DNA from: SIG603 sp963589785
GTDB taxonomy: Bacteria; Bacillota; Clostridia; Oscillospirales; Acutalibacteraceae
Assembly: GCA_963589785.1 (NCBI GenBank)
Contig: CAVAMJ010000010.1
Coordinates: forward strand, 23,907 to 87,906
Length of the DNA stretch: 64,000 nucleotides
Direction of reading: 5' to 3'
Each line of letters opens with the position of its first letter. Within the stretch, counting starts at the first letter, position 1. Positions 1-7,599 of this stretch are shown here, piece after piece. The translations under genes and the position numbers were made by a program. The notes under the pieces are model-generated. The model was not told where the DNA came from and ran no database searches. It worked only from the letters and a program-made list of their open reading frames with translations.

Positions 1-2
1 AT

Positions 3-1421
3 ATTATTCCGACAGACGGAATAAGCGAAAATGAACTTCTCGTAAAGGCGGCTTCGCTCGAATCAAAAAGTGAGCATCCGCTTGCAAAGGCAGTTCTTGA
101 AAAAGCAAACGCAGAAAATATCTCTCTTATGGAGACAGATAATTTCAAGGCACTTTCGGGCAACGGACTTGAGGCAGTGCTTGATGGCAAAAAGCTTGTC
201 GGAGGAAGCGGAAAATATATCTCGTCCGTTGTCGCAGTTGATAGCGCTGTAAAGGAGAAAGCAGACAGCCTTGCAAAACAGGGAAAGACTCCGCTTTTCT
301 TCTCTGAAGACGGAAAACTTCTCGGTATAATTGCCGTAGCCGATGTTATCAAGGAGGATTCGCCTCAGGCTGTTAAGGAGCTTCAGAACATGGGTATCCA
401 TGTTGTTATGCTCACGGGCGACAACGAGCAGACCGCAAAGGCAATCGCAAAAGAGGCGGGAGTCAACGAGGTAATCGCCGGAGTTTTGCCCGACGGCAAA
501 GAAGCAGTCATCAGAAAGCTTAAGGAACAGGGCAAGGTCGCCATGGTCGGTGACGGTATAAACGATGCGCCTGCGCTCACAAGAGCCGATATCGGTATAG
601 CAATCGGTGCGGGTGCCGATGTTGCCGTTGATGCGGCAGATGTCGTTGTTATGAAATCCAAGCTTACCGATGTTTCGGCGGCTATCAGACTTTCAAGAGC
701 AACTCTCACAAATATTCACGAGAATCTTTTCTGGGCATTCTTCTATAATGTAATCGGAATTCCGCTTGCTGCCGGATGTTACATTCACTTATTCGGCTGG
801 TCACTAAATCCGATGTTCGGTGCGGCGGCAATGAGTCTTTCGAGTTTCTGCGTTGTTACTAACGCACTGAGACTCAACCTCGTCAATATCAGAAGTACCA
901 AGCACGACAGAAAACGCAAATCAAATGTTAAAGCAATCGAGATGAAATCAGCTGAAGAAGACACAAATGCTCCCGATGTTCTCATCAAGGTTGAGGGCAT
1001 GATGTGCGGTCACTGCGAAGCAAGAGTTAAAAAGGCGCTTGAAGGTTTAAGCTTTGTCAGCGAAGCAAAGCCAAGCTTTGAGAAAGGCACGGTTGAGGTT
1101 AAGCTTAACGCAAGGGCTAACGAAAACGACATGAAAAAAGCGATAGAAGATAATGACTATAAGGCAGTATCTTTTACATACAAAGAAAACAAAAATACGG
1201 AGGAAAACAAAATGACAAAGACAATGAAAATCGAAGGCATGATGTGCTGTCACTGTGAGGCTACAGTTAAGAAGACTCTTGAGGCAATCGAGGGCGTTGA
1301 GTCTGCAAACGTAAGCCATGAGAACGGAACAGCAGTCGTTACACTTTCTGCAGATGTTTCTGACGATGCTCTCAAGAGTGCTGTTGAGGCTAAAGACTAC
1401 AAGGTTACAGCAATCGACTGA
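3..1421 (+). CDS. copA: Copper-exporting P1B-type ATPase, C-terminal part (5' end outside window)
   Basis: An open frame enters from the left edge and gives 472 residues of a heavy-metal P-type ATPase. Visible in order: the nucleotide-binding-domain motif SEHPLAKAV near residue 23, the TGDN segment, the hinge GDGINDAPAL, two final membrane helices, and then two heavy-metal-associated (HMA) domains, each with a metal-binding CxxC (GMMCGHC and GMMCCHC). The CPC membrane motif and DKTGT phosphorylation site lie upstream of the window, so copper specificity is inferred from the HMA motifs. Role by family: ATP-driven export of Cu(I) across the cytoplasmic membrane. HMA domains at the C terminus are less usual than at the N terminus. 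The second one begins at an internal ATG with its own ribosome binding site (next entry). Confidence 0.9.
   Translation: MIPTDGISENELLVKAASLESKSEHPLAKAVLEKANAENISLMETDNFKALSGNGLEAVLDGKKLVGGSGKYISSVVAVDSAVKEKADSLAKQGKTPLFFSEDGKLLGIIAVADVIKEDSPQAVKELQNMGIHVVMLTGDNEQTAKAIAKEAGVNEVIAGVLPDGKEAVIRKLKEQGKVAMVGDGINDAPALTRADIGIAIGAGADVAVDAADVVVMKSKLTDVSAAIRLSRATLTNIHENLFWAFFYNVIGIPLAAGCYIHLFGWSLNPMFGAAAMSLSSFCVVTNALRLNLVNIRSTKHDRKRKSNVKAIEMKSAEEDTNAPDVLIKVEGMMCGHCEARVKKALEGLSFVSEAKPSFEKGTVEVKLNARANENDMKKAIEDNDYKAVSFTYKENKNTEENKMTKTMKIEGMMCCHCEATVKKTLEAIEGVESANVSHENGTAVVTLSADVSDDALKSAVEAKDYKVTAID
1212..1421 (+). CDS. copZ: CopZ-like copper chaperone, probable internal in-frame start within copA
   Basis: An ATG at 1212 lies in the same frame as copA and is preceded by GGAGG at 1199-1203 with an 8-nt spacer, as good as any gene start in the window. 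Translation from it gives 69 residues, the usual length of free-standing CopZ, starting MTKTMKIEGMMCCHC and covering one complete HMA fold with its CxxC. The same stretch is also read through as the last domain of the ATPase, because no stop codon separates them. Two products from one frame (fused and free chaperone) are therefore inferred. Alternatively, a former copA-copZ gene pair has fused and the internal site is only a relic. Confidence 0.55.
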   Translation: MTKTMKIEGMMCCHCEATVKKTLEAIEGVESANVSHENGTAVVTLSADVSDDALKSAVEAKDYKVTAID

Positions 1422-1438
1422 ATTGATTAAAGTTGAAA

Positions 1439-1467
1439 GGCTCCGAGTGATCGGAGTCTTTTGTTTT
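1439..1467 (+). terminator. Intrinsic terminator after copA
   Basis: An 8-bp stem (GGCTCCGA with TCGGAGTC, one G-T pair) with a GTGA loop is followed directly by TTTTGTTTT. Confidence 0.85.
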
Positions 1468-1510
1468 AAGCGTCTAAGGGATTTGCTAAGAATTGTGCAA
1501 TTTTGTCATC

Positions 1511-1540
1511 TTGAACACGATAATAAATATGTGATATACT
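1511..1540 (+). promoter_or_regulatory. Sigma-A type promoter for the asparagine synthetase-like gene
   Basis: TTGAAC at 1511-1516 and TATACT at 1535-1540 are separated by 18 bp. The start codon at 1598 lies about 50 nt beyond the predicted transcription start. Confidence 0.65.
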
Positions 1541-1597
1541 CTAAATAGTGTGAATTCGAACACAAAATTTAATAAGGTGTGGCACAAGGAGACAAAT

Positions 1598-3136
1598 ATG
1601 ATTACAGTTAAAGAATACAGGGGACATATCAGAAACTGGGAGTCGCTTTGCGAGGAGCTTAATATCTCAAAGGAACTTTCCCGTGAGGAGCGTGAGGAGA
1701 AAATTCTCGTTGCCGCTTATGAAAAATTCGGCGGTGAAATGGCGCTTCATATGCACGGAATGTTTGCTTTTGCACTCTACGATGACGAAAAGGACGAGCT
1801 TTTTTGCCTAAGAGATCAGTTCGGAACAAAGCCATTTTATTACTATGTCACTGAGGACGGCAGACTTCTCTACGGCACGATGATTCGTGATATAATGGAG
1901 AAGGACGGATTTAAAAAGGAACTCAATGAAGAAATGCTTCAGATCTATCTTTCGCTTACATATGTCGGCGGAGAGGATACGTTCTTCAAGGGTGTGAAAA
2001 AGCTTATGCCCGGTCATTACATGACCTTTAAGAACGGCGAACTTAAAATCACACGCTACTGGAAGCCTGAATTTCATCCCGACAATAGCAAAAGTCTCGA
2101 AAGCTGGGCAGATGAAATCCACGAAACCTTGCTTGGTATCATGAAAGAGGTTAAGACAAGTGACGAAACAGCCGAATCTTTCCTTTCCGGAGGAGTTGAC
2201 TCATCGTATGTTTTTGCCGTATCTGATGCTGAAATGTCCGATTCTTGCGGATATGAGGAGGAGCGTTTTGACGAGTCTCCGCTTGCCGCAAAGACTGCGG
2301 AATTTCTCGGCAGAAAGAATTCCAAGCTGATTATCACTCCGCAAATGTTCTTTGACACGGTGCCGTACACCATGTACAATATGGAACAGCCGCTCGGAGA
2401 TGCATCGGCAATAGTTTTCACGCTCGGATGCAATGCCACTTCTAAGCACACTAAACTATGTTATTCGGGTGAGGGAAGCGACGAGCTTTTCGGCGGATAC
2501 AATATGTATCGCAATGCAGAGCGTTACGGAGATAACCTCAAGAATTTCTATGTCGGAAACACCAACATCATGAAAGAGGACGAGAAGGAGAGAATTCTCA
2601 AAAAATACAATCCAAGCGTTTTGCCGATAAATCTTGTTAAGTCGATTTATGAGGAAAACGAGGGAATAGATCCGCTTTCAAAAATGAGCGATGTCGATAT
2701 TAGAATTTGGCTCGAGGGAGATATTTACCTCAATGTCGACAAAATGAGCACAGCGGCGGGACTTGAAATAAGAATGCCGCTGACAGATACGAGAATTTTC
2801 GATATTGCTTCAAGACTTCCGTCCAAATACAAGGTGAATGAAACTCAAAATAAGGTTGCTTTCAGAACAGCGGCGGCAAAGGTTTTACCTGAGGAAGTTG
2901 CGTTCAGAAAGAAGCTCGGATTTATCGTACCGATTAGAATTTGGATGGCAGACTCGAGATACAACGGTGATGTTATCGCAAAATTCAATTCTGAATATGC
3001 CGAAAAATTCTTTAATGTCGAAGAAATCAACAAGATATTTGACGCTTATGTCGGCGGAGACAGTGACCTCTGGCGTAAGGTTTGGACGATTTACACATTC
3101 CTTGTTTGGTACGAGGAGTATTTTGTGAAGAGATGA
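1598..3136 (+). CDS. Asparagine synthetase-like protein lacking the catalytic glutaminase cysteine
   Basis: The 512-residue product resembles the C-terminal two thirds of AsnB. The ATP-pyrophosphatase loop SGGVDSS is near residue 197, the second synthetase motif GEGSDELFGG near 291, and DKMSTAAGLEIRMPLTD follows. The start at 1598 has AAGGAG upstream. The N terminus begins MITVKEYRG instead of the M-C-G-I glutaminase start. About 70 residues carrying Cys1 and the glutamine-binding residues are missing, although the later half of the glutaminase fold (GMFAFALYD, RDQFGTKPFYY) remains. The protein should not hydrolyse glutamine by the normal mechanism. It may use free ammonia or another amine, or make an amide on a different substrate. 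The DUF2442 gene 10 bp downstream is probably cotranscribed. Confidence 0.8.
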   Translation: MITVKEYRGHIRNWESLCEELNISKELSREEREEKILVAAYEKFGGEMALHMHGMFAFALYDDEKDELFCLRDQFGTKPFYYYVTEDGRLLYGTMIRDIMEKDGFKKELNEEMLQIYLSLTYVGGEDTFFKGVKKLMPGHYMTFKNGELKITRYWKPEFHPDNSKSLESWADEIHETLLGIMKEVKTSDETAESFLSGGVDSSYVFAVSDAEMSDSCGYEEERFDESPLAAKTAEFLGRKNSKLIITPQMFFDTVPYTMYNMEQPLGDASAIVFTLGCNATSKHTKLCYSGEGSDELFGGYNMYRNAERYGDNLKNFYVGNTNIMKEDEKERILKKYNPSVLPINLVKSIYEENEGIDPLSKMSDVDIRIWLEGDIYLNVDKMSTAAGLEIRMPLTDTRIFDIASRLPSKYKVNETQNKVAFRTAAAKVLPEEVAFRKKLGFIVPIRIWMADSRYNGDVIAKFNSEYAEKFFNVEEINKIFDAYVGGDSDLWRKVWTIYTFLVWYEEYFVKR

Positions 3137-3146
3137 GGGAAAAATT

Positions 3147-3743
3147 ATGCTGAAAGTAGTTCAGGCGATAGCAAGTGATGATTACAAGGCTTATGTTTAT
3201 CTGTCGGACGACACAATAAGATTATTTGACTGCAAAAATCTCATTGAAAATGTTGAAGGCTTTGATAAACTCAAGGACGAAAGCTTTTTCAGAGACAGAA
3301 TAAATGTAATCGGCGGCAAGCTCTCGTGGGATTTGTCGGGAAAATATAATCCCGACGAATGTATATCGGTTGAGGTCAGTGAAATCTTAAATAGTCCTCA
3401 AACCGAAGATCCGCTCGATATGTACTCGAATGAGAACGGCAATGTCTACCTTAGCTATATGCCCGAGGTAAAAAAGGTTTTGCCGGCTGAGAACTTTGAG
3501 GTTTACGCTTATTTTACCGACGGAAGCATCAAACTTTTTGACTGCAAGCCGATTTTGGATAACGCTAAGACTAATTCCGCTTTTCTTCCGCTTAAGGACG
3601 AGAAATATTTTTATGAGACACTCGACTGCTTAAACGGAACGGTTGCGTGGGATGTTGCCGGAAACCACAACGAGGAAAAATGCGTAGATGTCGACCCGTT
3701 TTTGGTTTATGACAGTCCGTGGGTACTCGATCCGACAGAATGA
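3147..3743 (+). CDS. Tandem DUF2442 protein
   Basis: The 198 residues fall into two similar halves. Each has the pattern VYLSDDTIRLFDCK / AYFTDGSIKLFDCK, followed by a short linker and a W-D-L/V-S/A-G segment (LSWDLSGKYNPDEC and VAWDVAGNHNEEKC). This is the DUF2442 fold, present twice through internal duplication. The family is small and has no established enzymatic role; NE0471-like members have been structurally described. The start ATG at 3147 has GAGGGA upstream, and the gene sits 10 bp after the asparagine synthetase-like gene, with a terminator only after this one. The two are therefore one operon. Function is unknown; accessory or regulatory partnership with the synthetase is inferred from position only. 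Confidence 0.75.
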   Translation: MLKVVQAIASDDYKAYVYLSDDTIRLFDCKNLIENVEGFDKLKDESFFRDRINVIGGKLSWDLSGKYNPDECISVEVSEILNSPQTEDPLDMYSNENGNVYLSYMPEVKKVLPAENFEVYAYFTDGSIKLFDCKPILDNAKTNSAFLPLKDEKYFYETLDCLNGTVAWDVAGNHNEEKCVDVDPFLVYDSPWVLDPTE

Positions 3744-3752
3744 GAAAAACAA

Positions 3753-3787
3753 ACAGCTTGCATCGAAAAAATGCAAGCTGTTTTGAC
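3753..3787 (+). terminator. Intrinsic terminator of the asn synthetase-DUF2442 operon
   Basis: A perfect 11-bp stem, ACAGCTTGCAT (3753-3763) with ATGCAAGCTGT (3771-3781), is followed by TTTTG. Confidence 0.85.
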
Positions 3788-3797
3788 AAAATAAAGA

Positions 3798-3831
3798 TAA
3801 AACAAATGGGAGAGTGGTTTTCACTCTCCCA
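3798..3831 (-). terminator. Intrinsic terminator of the fur-rubrerythrin operon
   Basis: A perfect 10-bp stem, TGGGAGAGTG (3807-3816) with CACTCTCCCA (3822-3831). Read on the minus strand it is followed by TTTGTTTT. Confidence 0.85.
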
Positions 3832-3843
3832 AATTCATTTTAA

Positions 3844-4392
3844 TTAACCGAAATATCTCTCGAGTAAGCCCTTGAGAGCCTTGCCGTGTCTAGCCTCGTC
3901 CTTTGCCATCTCGTGAACTGTGTCGTGGATAGCGTCAAGACCTAACTCCTTAGCGCGTGTAGCAAGCTTAACCTTGCCCTCTGTTGCGCCGTACTCAGCG
4001 TCTACTCTCATCTCGAGGTTCTTCTTTGTGCTGTCTGTGAGAACCTCTCCGAGAAGCTCTGCAAACTTTGCTGCGTGCTCAGCCTCTTCGTAAGCTGCCT
4101 TCTCCCAGTAAAGACCGATCTCAGGATAGCCCTCTCTGTGAGCAACTCTTGCCATTGCAAGGTACATACCAACCTCAGAGCACTCGCCGTTGAAGTTCTC
4201 TCTGAGTCCGTCGATGATATCCTGAGGAGCGCCGTTAGCTACGCCGACAACGTGCTCAGCAGCCCAGCTCATCTCGCCCTCCTGCTTTGTGAACTTAGAA
4301 GCGGGAGCCTTACAAATGGGGCACTTGTAATCCTCCGGAAGAGTCTCGCCCTCATAAACATAACCACAAATCTGACATACATACTTAGCCAT
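3844..4392 (-). CDS. Reverse rubrerythrin (rubredoxin domain first)
   Basis: The 182-residue product starts with a rubredoxin iron site (Cys6, Cys9, Cys24, Cys27), followed by a four-helix ferritin-like di-iron domain with the repeated E-x-x-H ligands (EEAEHAAKFAE and KDEARHGKAL). This domain order is the reverse of classical rubrerythrin and is typical of Clostridia, where such proteins act as cytosolic NADH-linked peroxidases for H2O2 and O2 defence. AAGGAGGAATTTTATT precedes the ATG. The gene lies 30 bp downstream of a Fur/PerR-family regulator on the same strand, which supports control by peroxide or iron. Size and motifs are complete. Confidence 0.92.
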   Translation of the reverse strand: MAKYVCQICGYVYEGETLPEDYKCPICKAPASKFTKQEGEMSWAAEHVVGVANGAPQDIIDGLRENFNGECSEVGMYLAMARVAHREGYPEIGLYWEKAAYEEAEHAAKFAELLGEVLTDSTKKNLEMRVDAEYGATEGKVKLATRAKELGLDAIHDTVHEMAKDEARHGKALKGLLERYFG

Positions 4393-4422
4393 AATAAAAT
4401 TCCTCCTTAAGAAATTGATAAA

Positions 4423-4806
4423 TTAGTTTTCCTCTTTAAGTTTAAGCTTTTCTCTGCACTCGGGGCAGATGAATTTGATTGTGAGGGAGTAGCTCTCGAT
4501 TTTGTTTCCAAGCTTATCGCTCAGGTATTTTTCCATGTCACCGACATCGACATCAACTACATTTCCGCAAACTGTGCAAAATGCGTGGTCATGCACTCTG
4601 ATCGTCTTATCGAAGCGATCCGGCTCGCCTGTGACGGGAACTCTCCTGATGTCTCCGCTTTCAACCAAATTGGTAAGATTTCTGTAAACACTCGCAAAGG
4701 AGATTCTGACGCCCTTATCCTTGCACAGCATAAAAATTTCTTCAGCACTCATGTGTTTATCAGAGTTTTGAATTAAATTTAAAAGCTGAGAAGCAAGCTT
4801 TGTCAT
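4423..4806 (-). CDS. Fur/PerR family metalloregulator
   Basis: The 127-residue winged-helix repressor has the Fur-family motifs SFASVYRNLTNLVESG (recognition helix), VHDHAFCTVCG and CPEC. The two CxxC pairs form the structural zinc site, and histidines around VHDHAF form the regulatory metal site. The start is set at 4806 because AAAGGAGA lies just upstream; an in-frame ATG 33 bp further out has no such site. PerR is favoured over Fur or Zur by the next gene, a rubrerythrin, but the sequence alone does not settle which metal is sensed. An AT-rich dyad next to its promoter suggests autoregulation. Confidence 0.85.
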   Translation of the reverse strand: MTKLASQLLNLIQNSDKHMSAEEIFMLCKDKGVRISFASVYRNLTNLVESGDIRRVPVTGEPDRFDKTIRVHDHAFCTVCGNVVDVDVGDMEKYLSDKLGNKIESYSLTIKFICPECREKLKLKEEN

Positions 4807-4840
4807 GTTCTGTCTCCTTTCGTTTGTTCTTACTGACACA

Positions 4841-4890
4841 AGTATACAGTATGGATATTAGGTTAGTCAATACTAATAATGAGAATTATT
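4841..4890 (-). promoter_or_regulatory. Promoter and putative Fur/PerR operator of the fur-rubrerythrin operon
   Basis: On the minus strand, TTGACT (plus 4865-4870) and TATACT (plus 4841-4846) are 18 bp apart. Directly upstream of the -35 lies the dyad AATAATgagaATTATT (4875-4890), similar to the AT-rich 7-1-7 boxes bound by Fur-family proteins. Binding is inferred. Confidence 0.6.
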
Positions 4891-5090
4891 CTTATTTTTA
4901 TTTTCTGCATAAATTTCATGATATTTATTTATGTAATTCGACGACAAGAGTAAAAAACTATGTTTCGCACAAAAGAATTTCTCATCAGAAGAGAAATAAG
5001 AGGGAGTATTTCCCTAAAGTGTTTGTTGAAGTATATTAAGTTATATGATATTCTTGATACATACACGATACCACGGAGGGAGGAGATGCG

Positions 5091-5522
5091 GTGGTAAAGT
5101 GGATTTGGCTTATAGTAATAGTTTTGGCACTGATAATCGAGGCGATGGGCCCGCAGATAGTTTCAATATGGTTTGCGGTCGGCGGTGTGGCGGCGTTCAT
5201 TTTGTCGCTGTGCGGTCTCGATGTGAGTGTGCAAATCATCGCCTTTGTGGCGGTGACCGTGGTTTCTCTCATAGCGACTAAGCCGATAGTCGCAAAGCTG
5301 AGAAAAACGGACAACACCCCCACCAACGCCGACAGATATGTCGGAATGGAGGGTAAAATCATTGTGCCGATTAGTGTCATAGAGGGAACGGGAAGAGTTC
5401 TGGTTTCCGGAAGTGACTGGTCGGCGATAAGTGACGAAGACATACGGAAGGACACTTTGGTAAGAGTCGAAGCAATTGAAGGAGTCAAGCTCAGAGTAAA
5501 GAGAATTGACGGTAAGGAGTAA
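5091..5522 (+). CDS. NfeD-like membrane protein
   Basis: The 143-residue protein has three hydrophobic segments in the first 70 residues and a C-terminal beta-rich domain of OB-fold type (YVGMEGKIIVPI to LRVKRIDG). This is the short NfeD architecture without the serine protease domain. The start is GTG at 5091, chosen because GGAGGGAGGAG lies 5-10 nt upstream; the first in-frame ATG is inside the first membrane segment. NfeD-like proteins are nearly always paired with a stomatin/flotillin-type SPFH protein, and here such a gene follows after 2 bp. Role by family: partner of SPFH assemblies in membrane organisation. Confidence 0.85.
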   Translation: MVKWIWLIVIVLALIIEAMGPQIVSIWFAVGGVAAFILSLCGLDVSVQIIAFVAVTVVSLIATKPIVAKLRKTDNTPTNADRYVGMEGKIIVPISVIEGTGRVLVSGSDWSAISDEDIRKDTLVRVEAIEGVKLRVKRIDGKE

Positions 5523-5524
5523 AA

Positions 5525-6436
5525 ATGGCTGCATTAACAGTATTTCTTGTACTGCTTATAATAGTGGTGCTTGTAGTAATTTCAAACATTAAAATCGTGC
5601 CCCAGGCTCACGCTTATGTCGTGGAGAGACTTGGCGCATATCACGTTTCTTGGCAGACGGGTCTTCATGTGAAAATCCCGTTCATAGACAGAATCGCAAA
5701 GAAGGTAAGCCTTAAGGAGCAGGTAATAGACTTCCCGCCTCAGCCCGTTATCACAAAAGATAACGTCACCATGCAGATTGATACGGTCGTCTATTTCCAG
5801 ATTACAGATCCTAAGCTTTATACCTACGGCGTAGAAAGACCGATTTCGGCTATCGAGAATCTTTCCGCAACAACGCTCAGAAATATAATCGGTGAGATGG
5901 AGCTTGACCATACTCTCACATCAAGAGACGTTATCAACTCTAAGATCAGAGTTATCCTCGACGAGGCAACAGACCCGTGGGGAATCAAGGTCAACCGAGT
6001 AGAGCTTAAGAACATCATTCCTCCGAGAGAAATTCAGGAGTCGATGGAAAAGCAGATGAAAGCCGAGCGTGAGAGACGTGCGAAAATTCTTGACGCAGAA
6101 GGCGAAAAGAGATCCGCAATCCTCATTGCAGAAGGTCAGAAGGAGTCGGCAATCCTCAAGGCAGACGCAATCAAGGAAACAAAGGTAAGAGAAGCCGAAG
6201 GTGAAGCAGAGGCAATAAGACAGGTTCAGAAGGCACTTGCAGATTCTATCAGAATGCTCAACGAGGCATCACCGAGCGATGCAGTTGTAGCGCTTAAGAG
6301 CCTTGAGGCATTTGAAAAGGCGGCAGACGGAAAAGCAACGAAGATTATTGTGCCGTCCAATATTCAGGGCTTGGCAGGAATGGCAACAAGCATAAAAGAG
6401 ATTATTTCTTCTGATACCAACGTTAAGGAAAATTAA
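5525..6436 (+). CDS. SPFH-domain stomatin/prohibitin-like protein
   Basis: The 303-residue protein has one N-terminal membrane helix (residues 4-20) and then an SPFH domain starting KIVPQAHAYVVERLGAY and containing FIDRIAKKVSLKEQVIDFPPQ. A long charged Ala/Glu-rich coiled coil follows (about residues 175-255), typical of HflK/stomatin oligomerisation. It begins 2 bp after the NfeD-like gene with GGTAAGGAG as ribosome binding site, so the two are translationally linked. It is expected to form ring-like membrane scaffolds. It is closest in organisation to QmcA/YbbK-type stomatins. No terminator with a clear T-run is seen before the repeat block downstream. Confidence 0.9.
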   Translation: MAALTVFLVLLIIVVLVVISNIKIVPQAHAYVVERLGAYHVSWQTGLHVKIPFIDRIAKKVSLKEQVIDFPPQPVITKDNVTMQIDTVVYFQITDPKLYTYGVERPISAIENLSATTLRNIIGEMELDHTLTSRDVINSKIRVILDEATDPWGIKVNRVELKNIIPPREIQESMEKQMKAERERRAKILDAEGEKRSAILIAEGQKESAILKADAIKETKVREAEGEAEAIRQVQKALADSIRMLNEASPSDAVVALKSLEAFEKAADGKATKIIVPSNIQGLAGMATSIKEIISSDTNVKEN

Positions 6437-6449
6437 CGGCAGAAAAATA

Positions 6450-6775
6450 GAAAAACTCAAAAGTTTTTGCGTCGCTTTTTACAAAAAGCGACCGGGTGTG
6501 GGCGGAGCCCACGAGTAATTAATAATGAATAATTAAGAATTAATAATTTAGCAAAAACAGAGCGAAGCGATAAAAAGAAGATAGGTTGGCAAAGTTAACC
6601 AAAAATGCGAACGCATTTTTTAGAACACGAAGTGTTCGTGGTTGGGCTTTGCCAGCCGACTTGTTTTCTCAAAGATAAATCAAGAACAGATAAAACAAAA
6701 AGATAGGCACGGAAAATACGTCAAGAATGCGAAGCGTTCGCAGACGGGCATTTTCCGTGCCGAATTATTTACACA
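6450..6775. repeat. Palindromic repeat block A (minus-oriented relative to blocks B and C)
   Basis: A noncoding composite of nested hairpins. In plus-strand order: GTCGCTTTTT...AAAAAGCGAC (6471-6492); GTGGGC-GGA-GCCCAC (6498-6512); an AT-rich TTAAT spacer; an outer stem GGTTGGCAAAG (6584-6594) with CTTTGCCAGCC (6647-6657) enclosing two small hairpins; and an outer stem GGCACGGAAAAT (6706-6717) with ATTTTCCGTGCC (6750-6761). The same modules recur in reverse order and orientation at 7050-7375 and 63.2-64.0 kb with different but still complementary stem bases. It is followed by an ACACAAAGAGAAAT tail shared between copies. No coding potential or known element name is recognised. Confidence 0.85.
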
Positions 6776-7049
6776 AAGAGAAATACAGAACGAAAAAAAC
6801 TGTATTTTATCATTTCAGTAATTTGACACAAATTGAGTGTTTGAACTAACTCCACACTTTCAACAGTTGACCGAAGAAGACGAACTGTACATATAAGTTG
6901 AAATGAGGAAAAAAACTCAAGTTTAGGATAATCATGATATTTAATATCGCACAATGCTTTTTGCAAACCAATAGCTGTCAGAGGTAAGTTACAAATGCGA
7001 TGCATTTTAATCTGCTTTTGACTGCCTTTTTTGTTCTTGATTTTTATAG
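6776..7049. other. Spacer between repeat blocks, no supported gene
   Basis: AT-rich sequence between the inverted repeat blocks. A minus-strand open frame of about 105 codons spans it but has no ribosome binding site and runs into repeat modules at both ends, so it is not called. Degenerate pieces of the repeat family are visible around 6960-7030 (AAATGCGATGCATTT within a GACAG...GACTGCC context). Confidence 0.5.
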
Positions 7050-7375
7050 AGAGAATAATACGGCAAGAGAAAATGCCCGACTGCAAACGCTATGCGTTTT
7101 TGTCGTATTTTCTCTTGCCTATCTTTTTCAAAGTTAGATTTATTGTCCTGTATTTATCTTCGTGTGGATAGTCCGGCAGTCAAAGCCCAACCACAGATGC
7201 CTATCGCATTTTTGGTTAACTTTGTCAGCCTATCTTCTTTTTGTTATCGCTTCGCTCTGTTTGGCGTTTTCGCTAACTATTAATTTTTAATTATTAATTA
7301 TTAATTAACCGTGGGCTCTGCCCACACACGTTCGCTTTTTGAAAAAAGCGAAACCAAAAACTTTTAATGTTTGCC
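7050..7375. repeat. Palindromic repeat block B
   Basis: The mirror arrangement of block A. The outer stem GGCAAGAGAAAAT (7062-7074) pairs perfectly with ATTTTCTCTTGCC (7107-7119). Then comes the module GGCAGTCAAAG...CTTTGTCAGCC (about 7172-7230, two mismatches), the TTATCGCTTCGCTCTG segment, an AT-rich TTAATTATTAATTATTAATT spacer, GTGGGC-TCT-GCCCAC (7311-7325) and TTCGCTTTTTGAAAAAAGCGAA (7331-7352). Bases differ from block A at several stem positions while pairing is kept. Confidence 0.85.
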
Positions 7376-7454
7376 AAAACTTCGTATATTCGATAAAAAT
7401 TATAAATTAGCCTTGACAACAGGACAAAGAGGTATTACTATTTTAGACGATAAA

Positions 7455-7553
7455 AAACAGAGTAGACCTGAATGCGTGAAGTGCCGAGTGAACGGGGAGT
7501 TGTCGCTCGGACGAAAAGTATTCTTGCGGTAGTCAGGTCGCATCCCGCTGTTT
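7455..7553 (+). promoter_or_regulatory. Tetrahydrofolate (THF) riboswitch
   Basis: The sequence carries the conserved blocks of the THF (folT) aptamer in order: AGTAGA, GCGTGAAGTG, a GGGGAGTTGTC internal element, TGCGGT and CGCATCCCGCT. P1 is AAACAG (7455-7460) with CTGTTT (7548-7553), P2 is CCTGA with TCAGG, and P3 is CCGAG with CTCGG. It sits 55 nt upstream of a folate-type ECF S-component, the usual genetic context. The class binds reduced folates and represses folate uptake. Confidence 0.95.
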
Positions 7554-7566
7554 AATCTCGGAGACT

Positions 7567-7599
7567 CTCCCTGTTAAACCGCGGTGTCTAACAAGGAGG
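7567..7599 (+). promoter_or_regulatory. Predicted expression platform of the THF riboswitch: SD-sequestering hairpin
   Basis: CTCCCTGTTA (7567-7576) is complementary to TAACAAGGAG (7589-7598) at 9 of 10 positions, which buries the Shine-Dalgarno AAGGAGG of the folT gene. The CTGTT in its 5' arm could instead pair with the P1 strand AAACAG, giving a simple ligand-dependent switch at translation level. There is no T-run, so transcription termination is less likely. Confidence 0.6.

Noticed and set aside
1190..1215. Frameshift or separate gene boundary between copA and copZ
   Set aside because: The reading frame is continuous and no stop codon intervenes, so a sequencing frameshift is not needed to explain the fusion.
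6769..7086. Minus-strand open frame of about 105 codons between the repeat blocks
   Set aside because: No ribosome binding site, low-complexity composition, and both ends lie in repeat modules.
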